From Hymenolepis diminuta (taxonomy: Eukaryota; Platyhelminthes; Cestoda; Cyclophyllidea; Hymenolepididae): a stretch of 64,000 nt of DNA. Every line of letters starts with the position of its first letter. Within the stretch, counting starts at the first letter, position 1. This document shows positions 27,801 to 39,800 of the stretch, piece after piece. Made by a program: the position numbers and the translations under genes. The DNA is taken from NCBI GenBank assembly GCA_900708905.1, contig CAADRB010000045.1, forward strand, positions 259,065 through 323,064, given 5' to 3'. Under the pieces are notes generated by a model that was given only the letters and a program-made list of their open reading frames with translations, was not told the origin of the DNA and did not search any database.

Positions 27801-30800
27801 TATATATATATATATGAGGCGTCTGAGGCCATCTTATGCACTGTTAGAAAAGCAAAAAAATGAAACTGCCGATGGTTGAAACCTAAAATTTATTGAAACA
27901 AAACAAATATGGACCTAGGCTTTATTTTATATATTCTCCTTCGGCTTCTATCACCGACTCAATTCGGGTCCGAAAGTGACTGCAAGCTTTGATGAGGTTG
28001 TCTTTATTGATGCCCTACATTGCTCGGGCTATTACTTCCACCAGAGATGATGATTTGATGTTATGGGGATGCTTATTAACTTCCTTTTCAACCACGCCCC
28101 ACCCAACACGTAATAATGCAAAAGATTAAGGTCTGGTGAGTAGTTAGGAGGTGGCCATAAGTTTGGTGTGACATGATGATAAAAATTCTTGGTTATCCAT
28201 CCAATCATGGGTTTTGAGAGCTTTATGGGATGGAGCCATATCTTGCTGGAAAAGTAGGGTCTTCCATTGACTACGCCGTCTATCTAAGGAGGCCTAACAA
28301 TCTACATTGACTCTAAGATCCTGTGGAGAAAATAGAGGAGTCATGACCTGCCCCTCCCTCACTGCTAACAATAGCAACACCGAAAACCATCACTGTTGCT
28401 GGAAACTTCGTGCGCGTATAAGAGTTGGAACTTCGGTGGAGTTCACCCTCACATAGCCACCTATCGTTTCTTGGGTTGGCATTTTCATCCTGATGGAAGT
28501 TTTTTGTCGGAGTAAAATCAAAGACACTCTTCTTTTTCTGGATACTTTAATTTCTTTAAGGGTGGTTTTGCACGCATTAAGCGATTTTTCTCGACATGAA
28601 CTGATCTCAACTAAGAATGCATGACTTATATCTGAGGTCTTGATGGACAACATTCCTTATTGTTCCTTCACACACTTGAAAATCTTTGTCGCGCACTGAC
28701 TTCCCAAGATTATCGTTGATCATGTCATGCACTCTTACTAATAAGGTGTTTTGAGTGAGTCAGCAGAGCGTTGACAATGCTGTTTTCTCTTCCTCGTGGC
28801 GGCCAATTCATCTCCATTGTTTTCATTCACCTGCATTTCAACTTTGCAAACGAAAGATATGGCGACTTTTAGAAATCTTGCAGTTTCTAAATTGCTGTTT
28901 CGCTTTTATAGATACTATTACAAGATGTCTTTCCATTTTATTAGTTATAGTAGTGTATACCATGAGATCTTCTGATATAAAAGTACACTAATTATTATCA
29001 GATTAGTTTAAATTACAAAAATACTACTGTTTGAGACACCTTACGCACTCTGCATGTATATATTTACATTTATTTATATTATGGGACACTTGATTTACAT
29101 TTAACCCTTAATTTATGATTTCCTTGTGCAGCAGTAATTGGTACCTGATAGTTCCATTCTCGTCTCTAAGCTATTCTAACTCCTATATAAATCAATGATT
29201 TATTTCACCGAAGTTTATTTTTAAAACTATTTTATGTGAGATATCTGTCGGGTTACAGTTTTTTGTGACAAATTGTCATATTGCGATGTGTATTTCTTTT
29301 TTTACCTACATTGTTTCACTTCATCTTCACAGTTCACTTTGAACGAAGTATAGTTATGGAAATCTATCAATACCTTCGTTATATCCACACTCGAAAAACT
29401 AGTTTCTCAACCCCATTGTATGCCAATAACTTGGTGCTTTCTTTATCTCTTAACGGTGCAGCTTTTCAGTAGTTGCCTATTGTATTTTGGCTTGATATAT
29501 TAATTATTTTTTACTACTCTTCTGAAAATAAGAATTGAATAAGTTAGAATACGCAAATCGCTGTCTATAAGTGCCAAAATTAAAATCTCTCGATCTCTTT
29601 CTTTCATTTGTGCGATTGTCTAGATTCTGGACGTAGAGTCTGACCTTTTCATTAATTCTGTATCTTCTTTCTCAGCCGCCTAATGAACCAAATCGCACTT
29701 GGGCATATAGGTAAATAGTCGGCAGAAAGTTATGCTCTCACACATGTCTAATCCACTGTCTTGTCCCGTCTCTACATCGTCGCTTTTTCACGAATACACA
29801 CACAGTGAACACACAATTCATTCACCTATATGAAAGGCATTAGAATGTCGTGGTACACACCTAGTAGTGCGTGTAGATAGAATTCATTAAACACTGTCCC
29901 CTTCAAGTTTCTGTTTGCCTACTGATCGCAACAGGGGGAGCTTGTTTTATACCGGTCACGTTAGTATGTGGGTCGGCAGGCAAGCAGTTGATCGTTATCG
30001 CGCATACATTCTTCGCATATGACTTGTCCGATTTCATTAGTTCGATTCTCGTACGTTTATCTAAATGCTGTAAATTCTGGTCTTGAAGAAATAGCAAAAT
30101 GAAGAAATCTCAGGTAAAGGATTTTGAGTATGTATGAAATTTAACTATTATCTAAGTTAAATGAGTTCGCGTTGGCAAAATGGAGTTGATCTTTCCATCT
30201 GGAAATACTTTGGGTATTGATAAATACCTTTACGGATGAGCACTGCCTGTATAGATCCGCGATACCTCCTACTGTTGTTTAGGAAAATGGTAAAGGTATG
30301 TATTAGGGAATCAAGATATTAGGATTTCTAATGTACATCTAAATAAGTGAAACCGTTCTCCTCTCTTCGTCCTTATAATAATACTTTCGTTTATAAAGCA
30401 GGTATACATTGTGTTAATTGGACAAGCAATTCTGCTAGATACTGACTCTCGAATTTCGGTTCGCGCCTTTTTTCGAAAAGCCCAGTTAAATTATCATTGA
30501 AGGGTTAAGTTTTTTTAGTCAAATTGAGGATTCATGCGTTATTCATGCGTTAAATTCTGCCCCAGGTAACCAATGTCTTATGTGGCAGAAGTACTTAATA
30601 AAGACAATGTATGAAGTAGCTATTGTTGTTTAAAAAGGAGTCATAGGTTTTGGATTTAATACATTCTCTAACGTCCTATCACAAATCTAATCAAAGTCGA
30701 AATTTAGAATGTTTGATAAAGGGACAGTGTTGGCGCTTAAGTTAACATTTTCGAGAGATTTTAACTAAACTCATTCTTTTCAAAGTACTTTTGGTGGCTA

Positions 30801-33800
30801 CTGAAATTTGGGACAGTTGTTACCGTTACGTAAAGTTTAAAGTTTCTCAAAGTAGTATTAGACCCAACTCATTAAAAACAAGAGACTGAACCTGCACATT
30901 GCTATCTTTTAATCCTTAAACTACCTAGAATTATGGTAAAACGACAGATGGAACACCTAGAATCTTAACATTATGATATAATCTTTATGGCCGAAGAAGA
31001 CTGTAAAAATTACGATATTTCTCAAGTACAATAAATCGTAAATTCGAACAGATGGACGAAGCATTAACCCTGTGTATTTTATTGAGCTTGAGGGTAAATT
31101 GGGCTAAATTGAAATCCTGAAGGTATTAACTTCGAGAAAAGTATATGCTTGATAAGCTATTGACATTTTAAAACTCTAAATGCTAATTTTACATGTCGTT
31201 CATTTCCTTATTTTAATTGTTGTCCTCTGAAAGCTAAAACTCTCTGAAAATTAGTAATGCGAGTGAGTTTTATCTTGTTTGTTTACTGGTCGGTTTTTTC
31301 TTCTCTTCTAGTAAATGCCTCAAGGACTCTAAATATAGCAACCAACATCTTTCTTACTCAACCTTTTAGATTATGCTAATCTCTTTTTTATCTCCTCAGA
31401 TTCTCTGCTATCTGTTAAAGTTGATTAATCACTTAAAGCTACCGATGAGTCACCTTAACGGTAGATAATTTTTTATATTTTTCAAATGGCGCAACTTTCA
31501 GGGTAATAATTTCAAATTATTGCGCCCTCTCAGTTTGGAAGTTAGGAGAGTTTCGTTCCCACGTTGTTTTTGGGAGAGACGCCAGGTAGCATTCTTTCTT
31601 CATGTGAATGACTCAGAGAATAGGACGTCTGTTGTTTAGTATTAGTAGTCATCTGGACTTAAACAAAGAAACTACGGAGGGAACTTGTTATACTTGTGTG
31701 TGCCATTTTTTGGAAATTTCCTTTACTACCGTACTTTGTTCACGAACTTTGTACCCTATCTTTTCAAAATGGAAGTTTTTTGGCAGAAATTACTTATTTA
31801 GTTGACTTTCAGCTACGAATTCTAATTAGCAAAGTTTAATATTGTTCTATTTCAAAAATAACGACCTGTCTTGACCCTTTAAAATCATCATTGTCTTCTT
31901 ATCTGCCCATATTTGGAGTAAGAACTTGTGGATACTAGGCCTCATCATTAACTATTGCAGCCTCCCCCACTGACCGTCTTAATTCTAGACGCCCGTCGAT
32001 ATCTAAAGGAAGAAAGTAGAATGCTCGTAGCTCAAATGACGGCTCAATTATTAAGAAAGTACTATTGCTTTGGGTATATGGCTAATCAGTAATGCATTCA
32101 AACACAAATCGGTAATGATTTCATTGCTAGGCATGAGCACGGAAGAAGAGTAATCGAAATATCCAGCGCTCGAGGAACGACTTCTATTTACAGAATTTTA
32201 ATTCTATTCATCGTATCTAAATATTCTATCGGGGAATTAGATCCTGTAAGTGGAGGATTCATGTTTCAACCCGACGTACCCGCGAACGTCGATTTCTCTT
32301 GCCTTTTGTTATAGTCGTCACTGCGATGTTCAGTTAAAACTTTTAGATATATGCCAGTGGATCGCCGCTCCTAAATAGTGCACTTTAAAATAAAATCGAT
32401 GCTAAACCTATTAGCCCAGAGTTTTAACTTTCTTACCAGGTCTTCCCTCGTGCACTATTGATTTTACACCGTTCGTTTTAGTAAACTATTGTTATTAACA
32501 TTTCTATCACGGCTTTTTAAGACAAATCTACACTCGTCAATTTGATTAAACGACCCAATAGCGGTTGGTCTTTTGATAACGTAAATGAGAATTCATTCAG
32601 TTTGACATGCTAAAAGTCTCTGCCATTGTTAGTTTCGTAGAGAAAATCTCCTTAACAATTTCGAATTTAGGTTAGGAGTGGTCTAAGCCAATTTCTAGAA
32701 CCTTACTGGACTTAACGTATATATTTACTTCTTTGACATGCACAAGGTTATCCGATAATCTTATTAAATATTAGAGTTAGTTGTTATAAATCTGTTTTGT
32801 TTATCCCGAGGCTACTTTCAGCTTGCAAACAAGGGTACGAAATTTGTTATTCCTGCTTTCTTGCCGCTTTTTTCTTCAGCTTTAAATCCTCTTCTTTTTA
32901 TCCCCAAGTGGTGTCGACAATAAATACCGCTTTTGCCGACGTCAACGCCTCCATTTTGAAAGAGGTGTGATATTTCTTCCTCAATGCACACGTGAATTTC
33001 AGTATGTGGCTACAAATCCCATAGAAAATAAGTTGATAATACACATAACGGGTCCTTATAATCTATTTTAAAGATAATTTGATTAATTTCTGTCACTTTA
33101 AAATGCTTTTTTTAAGTGGATAGAAATCTGAAATGCTCCGTTAGGGCATAAGTTTATCATTTTTTCCTGTTGTTACTAGTTCCAATCCTCTTGTAATTCC
33201 GTTTTCAACTACAGTGCTTAATAAAAGTCTAATAGGGATTTTATGCTTTTATTAGGACCAGCTCTCCACGAAGCCATAAGTAAAGCAAAAAGGAGGTAGC
33301 AAGGAGGCTATCCCGAGTTATTGATTTAAATTATTATAATTTTTGCACTCATAGCAGTGCAAGTTTTAATCATAGGAAGGTATATGAATAAAAGGAACGA
33401 AAACGAGTTAACTTAAGTAAGCAAAGGAGAGAAGGTCAAGAAGTCGCTGCTAAAGTGAGGACGTCGAGAGTCTTACTCTAAGTCTGGAAGCATTGAGTTG
33501 AAACCCAGTTGCTGCTAAATGTCCTTATGTTCAAGTTTCATGATTTGATTCCCAGGTATATGAGTGAGATTATACTCGCGATATTCGAATCTTGTGACGC
33601 CTGTAAACCTATACTTTATATCTCTATCGGAATATTATTACCCGATTAGATATTTTATATTCTTACTTCGTTTTGTATGGACATAAAAATGCCCTTTAAT
33701 TTTTGTGTTTCATTTTATCTTAATTTTTCCTATTCTTTACATGAATGATTCGATTTTGTACCAATTTATTCCTTAAATGTGTCTTATTACGATATGAGTT

Positions 33801-36800
33801 TATGCATTTTCGTTTCCTTTTTATTTATAAAGAATCGGTGAAGCCATGTGCTCGTGCAGAAGACATCGTTCAATTGTATCTGATTCCCTTTTATTTGCGA
33901 TTGGACATCCTAATTCCCCTCCATTTTTCCTTACAGTTGATATGAATCTGCCTCGTCCATGTTATTTTTATTATTACGCTAAGAAGAAGCACAATAATAT
34001 TTCATCATAGGACACGTAAAAACATACAAATAGTACGTAATAATCCGCTTTTTTATCGCGCTCTGTTTTTGGTCTCCATAAGGTGAGGAATGTTTATCTA
34101 AGGACGTAAACAGTCGATTCTTTGGCCCAAAATTTGTCGTATTGTTTTCATGCATAGTTTCTACGGAGTTCCAGGGGCTGTTTCTTTATTTAAATACTTA
34201 TTTCCTTTTCAAAGATGCAAATGCTAAATGGTGGAGGAATGGGAATGGACATTCATGATCCAAATTTGGACATCAAACCACCTCCCTCAACTTTTCAGAC
34301 AAATAGCAACTGTCCTCCCAAACTTACTGCATCTGCTTCTTCAAGGTTCCAGCCCGCGAATTCAGTAGTGTCCGGCACATCATCCACTGGATCAACTTCA
34401 AAGCGTCGGTCACTGAAACGTCCCGCCCAGTCTTCTAGTAATACTACTAGCAATAATAATAGTAATTGTATCGCTGCTGTCAAGAATATCCAAGGTGGTG
34501 CCACTGTCACGACAACAATGGCACAAACACTTCCCTCAAATCTCCCCCCTTCTACTGCTGCTTCTGGTCTCCCTGATGCTAATGTCTTCCTTGGCATAAA
34601 CGCTGCCAAACAACTCGCTGTAAGTCAATATTTCTCATTACTCATTTTAGTACCATGCCTCTCATGCCCAAAGTTAGATGTGATTACATAGTTTTCACCT
34701 CAGGTACCCATCGGGAGCCTTTTAGACTAGTGCACTTTCAGCTTTAAAGAAAAGTGGTAGTTTCTCTCATCAGTATTTATTTGGTAACGAAGGGATTTTA
34801 ATTTTAATTCCTGTTTTCAGCATGCAGTCTTTCAATGTCAATTTAACTGCCTACGTACATTTCGATTGTTTTAGTAACGTGATTAAATTTGCACCGTTAA
34901 AGCTGTTTGCCGTCATGGGTAAGTCATCTTTATTGTCAGTGTATCCTAGATTCCAAACTAACCCCCAGTAGTGTTGTCCAAAATAAACCGTTGCTAAACT
35001 AAAGAACAGAGGTGCACTTAGTACTTTTGTGGAAGAATTTAAATAAAGAGTATAAAGTATTCCACTAACCTGAAAATCGGAATTTTTTAAGAAAATTGCT
35101 TGCCCTTATGGATTATATTCGCATTTATTTTTGCCTTGTTATTTGAGGCTGGTAATGCGTCAAGTAACTCACTCTCCTGAATACTGTTGCCTATTTAAGT
35201 ACTATTCATCACACTGACACATAATACCCTCTTTCTAGGACCACCAGCAATTACCGACACACTTTACAACACAGCCAGCAGCAGCTCTAATTGGTTGTAA
35301 TCATCATCATGGTGGAATGCAACCCCTCTATGCTCCCCAGCCGATTGGTCCATCTTCTGTACAGCCTCCTCCACCAGCACCCCTTTCGGGCAAGTCCACA
35401 CCTCGACAACCTGCGAAAAAGAGACTGGAGGCTCGAACTCCCACTATTGAGGAACTTGGTGTACCTTCTGCTTTCAAGGCTCTCCACGATACTCCTTTCA
35501 GTATGTTTTATAAACTTTTTTTCTACTTATATTATTTAAGTAATTATAGGATTCAACCTCTCAGAGGCCGTTCTTAAGCTCATTTATCGATCTATTTCAA
35601 ATTATGCTATCGTTTCAGCCCCGGTTCTGGGTCGAAGTGGCAACAGTGCAAGTGGAAGTTCACGGGACGTTTCTGCTCCCACCTCAACAGCCGCCGTCTC
35701 GAATGCATCGGGTGGCGGAGGTGGTGAAGTGAAGACCAAACCAGAGGAGGATGAGGACGAGGAGATGAACGCGATTTTTGCGGGTCCTGTGGCACGTCGA
35801 CATCACTCGACAATCAATCAGCCACCCATTGGCAATCTGGCCTTTGCTGACTACAAAATCCTCCACGAGAGACTCCAGCAGCATGTTGCTAATGGTGGAT
35901 TGGGTGGAATGGAATCGCCTAATGCCCTCTTCTTTAGGTAAGCCTCCTCTTCTTATCTTGGGTCTATAATAGGGCATGCATTAGGGTTATGCGAAACATT
36001 TGGTCCCAAACTTAAAGCTCCGCTTTCTTTTCCCATTTAAGGATAGGATGATAGGTCTATAGCTTGTAAATGTGGGAGTATTTTCGTTTATTAGTGGGAT
36101 TATAGAGATCGTTACGCTAACATCTCTTCTCTTCTCCTACTTAATTTCCGTAAAGTCGACACCTCTTGATTTGAGAGAACTGCATTGACCCTACATTTTG
36201 ATGTTCTATGTAATAGAGATGCCACCATTTTCTACCCCTCCTCTGAAATTACCTTATCTGTACGCCAAATTAAAAATCTTAATTGAGCCTGGCTAAGTCT
36301 GATGTTTGTTTGGCTGAATAAAGTCGTGCCCGTTGGTGTCCGCGTTTGCCTTCACTAGTCTTTAGTGTAGTAAGGAGTTTCCCAAATGCAAGACACCCAT
36401 CTTCTGTAGAATCTTTAGTATAAAGAAAAGTAGCTAGATGTTTATAGTCTTCCAACGGAGAAGTCCTTAAAGTGTCGGCCATTATATTTGCTGTAGTCCC
36501 GAACCTTACATTTAGGACATAAAGTATGTTTTAGTTGATCCTCTTTCCGTTAAGTAGCTGTATGTAAAGCCCAAGAGTAAACATGTTTAATCACTTCTGA
36601 CTTCTTAGGATACATTAAGCTTGGTAATTCAGCTGTTCGAGGATGGGGGTTTAGTCGGCCAGTAGCTCAATACTGTGAACAGTCCAGGGCTAATTGTGTG
36701 CTGTAACATCTTCTTTGTTGAAACTTGGTCGCTGTATCTTTCAATGAAATTCAAATATGAAAAAATTTCTCTCACGTTATGGTTCCTTTTGAGTATAGTT

Positions 36801-39800
36801 CTAATTTTGTTTAAAATACTGTTTTGAAGACAGTGAGGCTTCCTCCATCCCTCAATCCTGTTTTTTTTTCAATTTTAAGAACAACACCCTATGGGAAACG
36901 ATGCGCCTCGGCCTGTGCATTGCCAAGTCTGAGTCCAGGTATCGGTGGTGGTTTTGCAGACGATTTGCGTCAGATGCCCTCACTTCTCCCAGCATCTCCC
37001 CCCGCCCACACGGGTGTCGCAGGGGGTTCAGAGGGGGGCTCGGCTCTCCAGATCCCTCCACCCCCTCGACTCACACCCGGCTTCGGAATGGGAATTGGCG
37101 GGGGCCGTCTGTCCAAGCCGCCGCCCTCCACCACACCTGGTCCACCGGGGCTCTTTGATCGGGACACGCCCGGCAGCCTGAGGAATCTGGCTTCAAGATT
37201 CCGCGATTCTCCTATCTTTTCCGTAAGTTTATTTCTCGCGCATTATAATCCCATTCTATTCTTTCAATATCATACTAGTTTTGTATCTCTTTTCAGCTCG
37301 CTTAAGTTTTATTATCTAATCATACTTGTCTCATAGTATGTCTACCCCGATTTGGGCAATTTCTTAGATGTAGCCAGTCAAATAGCCATAGATACTACCT
37401 CAAAATATCTCATTTGGTGTTATTTCGTTTTACGTTTATCTTAACCTAAATCTTCATATTGAATACGCCTTATCTCGCCTATCGTGAAAGGAAAGGTACA
37501 GGCTAGTGGTTCTTTGCTTAGGAAACTGTAGATTATGCAAACATTGGGGATTTTAATTCATTTCACAAATGCGATAATCCTATGACTTATTTCGGAGTTA
37601 GCGAAGTAAGGTTTTCTCCTTTGAAATTGAAATTTCGTATTTCGCCCTTTTTGTATTGATCAACTTTGCATCTCATAGGAATCACTTTGAACTCACGATC
37701 TTTACAGATATCTTAAATCTCAATTCGGTAAACTTAAAGTTGTGAATGACGTTATCAACTAACGCTTTATACTTGGTCTATTCCGGTTGTAAATTTTTTT
37801 CTGCTAGCAGACAATTTATAATCAGTTTGTGGGAAATAAGAAGTTAAGAAAATGCACAACGAATGGAAATCTTCGCTTCTGAATGCTGATTCCTTTGCCC
37901 TCAGAGCTGTCTCCATTTGTGCCCAACGCTATTATAAAACTCAACTGCCATTGTTGTAATGCTTGGAAGCTTGATAAAGCTTCCATGGTCCTAGTGTCCA
38001 CTAAATATTGGTAAGTTACAGTTGACTCAGACAGACAGAAGTGTGGTCGCTGCAAGGTGCTTTATTACTTTAACCAATACTATTTATATCAGTAAGAGCC
38101 TTCTACGAATTATTAATGTTTGGAGGTAGTCTAGACTGTCTAAGTGTCTGGGACAGCTTGTTGATCAGACTAAACGGCCCCTGGGAGACCATCTGAGACC
38201 ACTGCTCATTCGTAAGCAGTGCAAGGACTCTGCAGCCTTGAGCTACTTTTGTGTCGGTGTTCTGTCCAACACCCTCAAATTCTTCAATCCATGAAGGCTT
38301 TTTATCTCAATCATAAAAAATCGTTATTTTTTATCCAATACCTCAAAGCTTACTTCCTCTTTCCATCAGTAAATGATATACTGAGAGTCACACAATTCTC
38401 TATCCAATTAACATCGCAGATACGGCCTTTTGATATTAATAAACAATTATTAGTAACTTTCTTAATTTTTTTCTCTTTTCATTGGTTTTTAATGGATATT
38501 TTAATATATATCTCATATATTGTAATATAAAAATCAATTATAATTGCAGAAGAAGATGGGATGTCTAAATAAATTTTGCAATTTACTCTATTCCCATTTC
38601 TCTTTAATATGTTAAATATGGAGTTTTGGCATAATAACTTATTGTTGTTTGCAATAACACGTTTAGACAAGACGATGAACTGGAGTGGGCTTTAATAATC
38701 ACAATTTGAACGTCATAAGCTAATTTTTCTGTCTATATCTCTTAGATTATGATTTCTCCAAAATCTAGTTTGTCCTGTTTAACTTACCATATTGCGTTAG
38801 AAACAACCAATTTATACCAAATAGAATTTGAACTTGATTGATTGATGAAAGTAAATATCTGTAAGTTGGGTTTCCTCTAGGTAAAATATTAGTTGGAGTT
38901 ATTTCAGTTTCTGTTAATCCAACTCGGATTACTAAACAGTATTGACGTAAGTATTGTATATTTATATTATTTGGGGTCTTAAACATTTCTGTTTTTGTTT
39001 AAAGTTAAATTGTTTCCGTATTTTTTTGAAATGTATTTTAAAATCACAATAGTATATCTGATCGATTTCAAAATCATGTAACAGATTAAAATTTCTGTCA
39101 TCCACATCACACAACTGTATCTAAGATGTGTGTAACTGTGCGTTAATCCCATCAGTAAAACTACATTAGGAGTCTGATAAAGTTAGACTTAGGGATATCC
39201 TCTTACAGATCTATTGATCTTCCTAAAGGCTAACAGCATGCACCAGCCTTTCACAAATTCCTTAGACCAAGAGTTGAGTTGTACTAGGCAGCCACAAAGG
39301 AAGGAGAGAGCGAAGAGTAGTAAGAGGAATCGAGATTTGGAAATGAAGGGAATAAGGATCAGTACTGGGTGAGTTTAACCTAGGAGGGCGAACTAAGGTT
39401 CGATGAGGAAGTTGACTAAGTTCATGTTCTTTGCTGATGACCAACCATTAAAAATCACCAATTGACAATCAGAACAACACCAAGTTATGAGTTAACATCT
39501 GAGAATGTGATAAGTTTCTTCCAATAACGATATTCGGGACATTCAGAAGCCTCTATGTTGGGTAAATTCGCTTCTGGGTACCCCGTTGATAGTTTAAATC
39601 CGCTCTCACTTCCAGGATTTCTTAGGATGCAGATGTATACAATGCTAAAATCGGACTTCAGAATGATCACGATCTCTTTGAAGATGTTCTTTTTAAACAT
39701 CCCTTTACGGACTACCGTTAAAGAATAGGATTGCTGTTTAATAAATGTGCCCAATCAGGGTTAAAAGTTATACTAAATATTGAAACGATCTCTGTGTCTA

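Larger units (their letters stand above)
23578..34214 (+). other. NFI intron of 10.6 kb
   Basis: Holds a copy of repeat family A (25150-25500), a GC-richer patch (26440-26660), a (TA)n microsatellite abutting a decayed minus-strand Tc1/mariner element (27815-29043), and otherwise AT-rich sequence in which I see nothing. No exon is required by phase. Confidence 0.7.

Noticed and set aside
28390..28653. 87-codon minus-strand frame within the Tc1/mariner remnant
   Set aside because: The transposase words read in a different minus-strand frame, so this is a shadow.
34295..34609. Minus-strand open frame of 104 codons
   Set aside because: Antisense shadow of the Ser/Thr-rich NFI exon.
36970..37167. 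Several overlapping open frames on both strands
   Set aside because: Caused by the high GC of the Pro/Gly-rich NFI exon; only the frame in phase with neighbours is kept.
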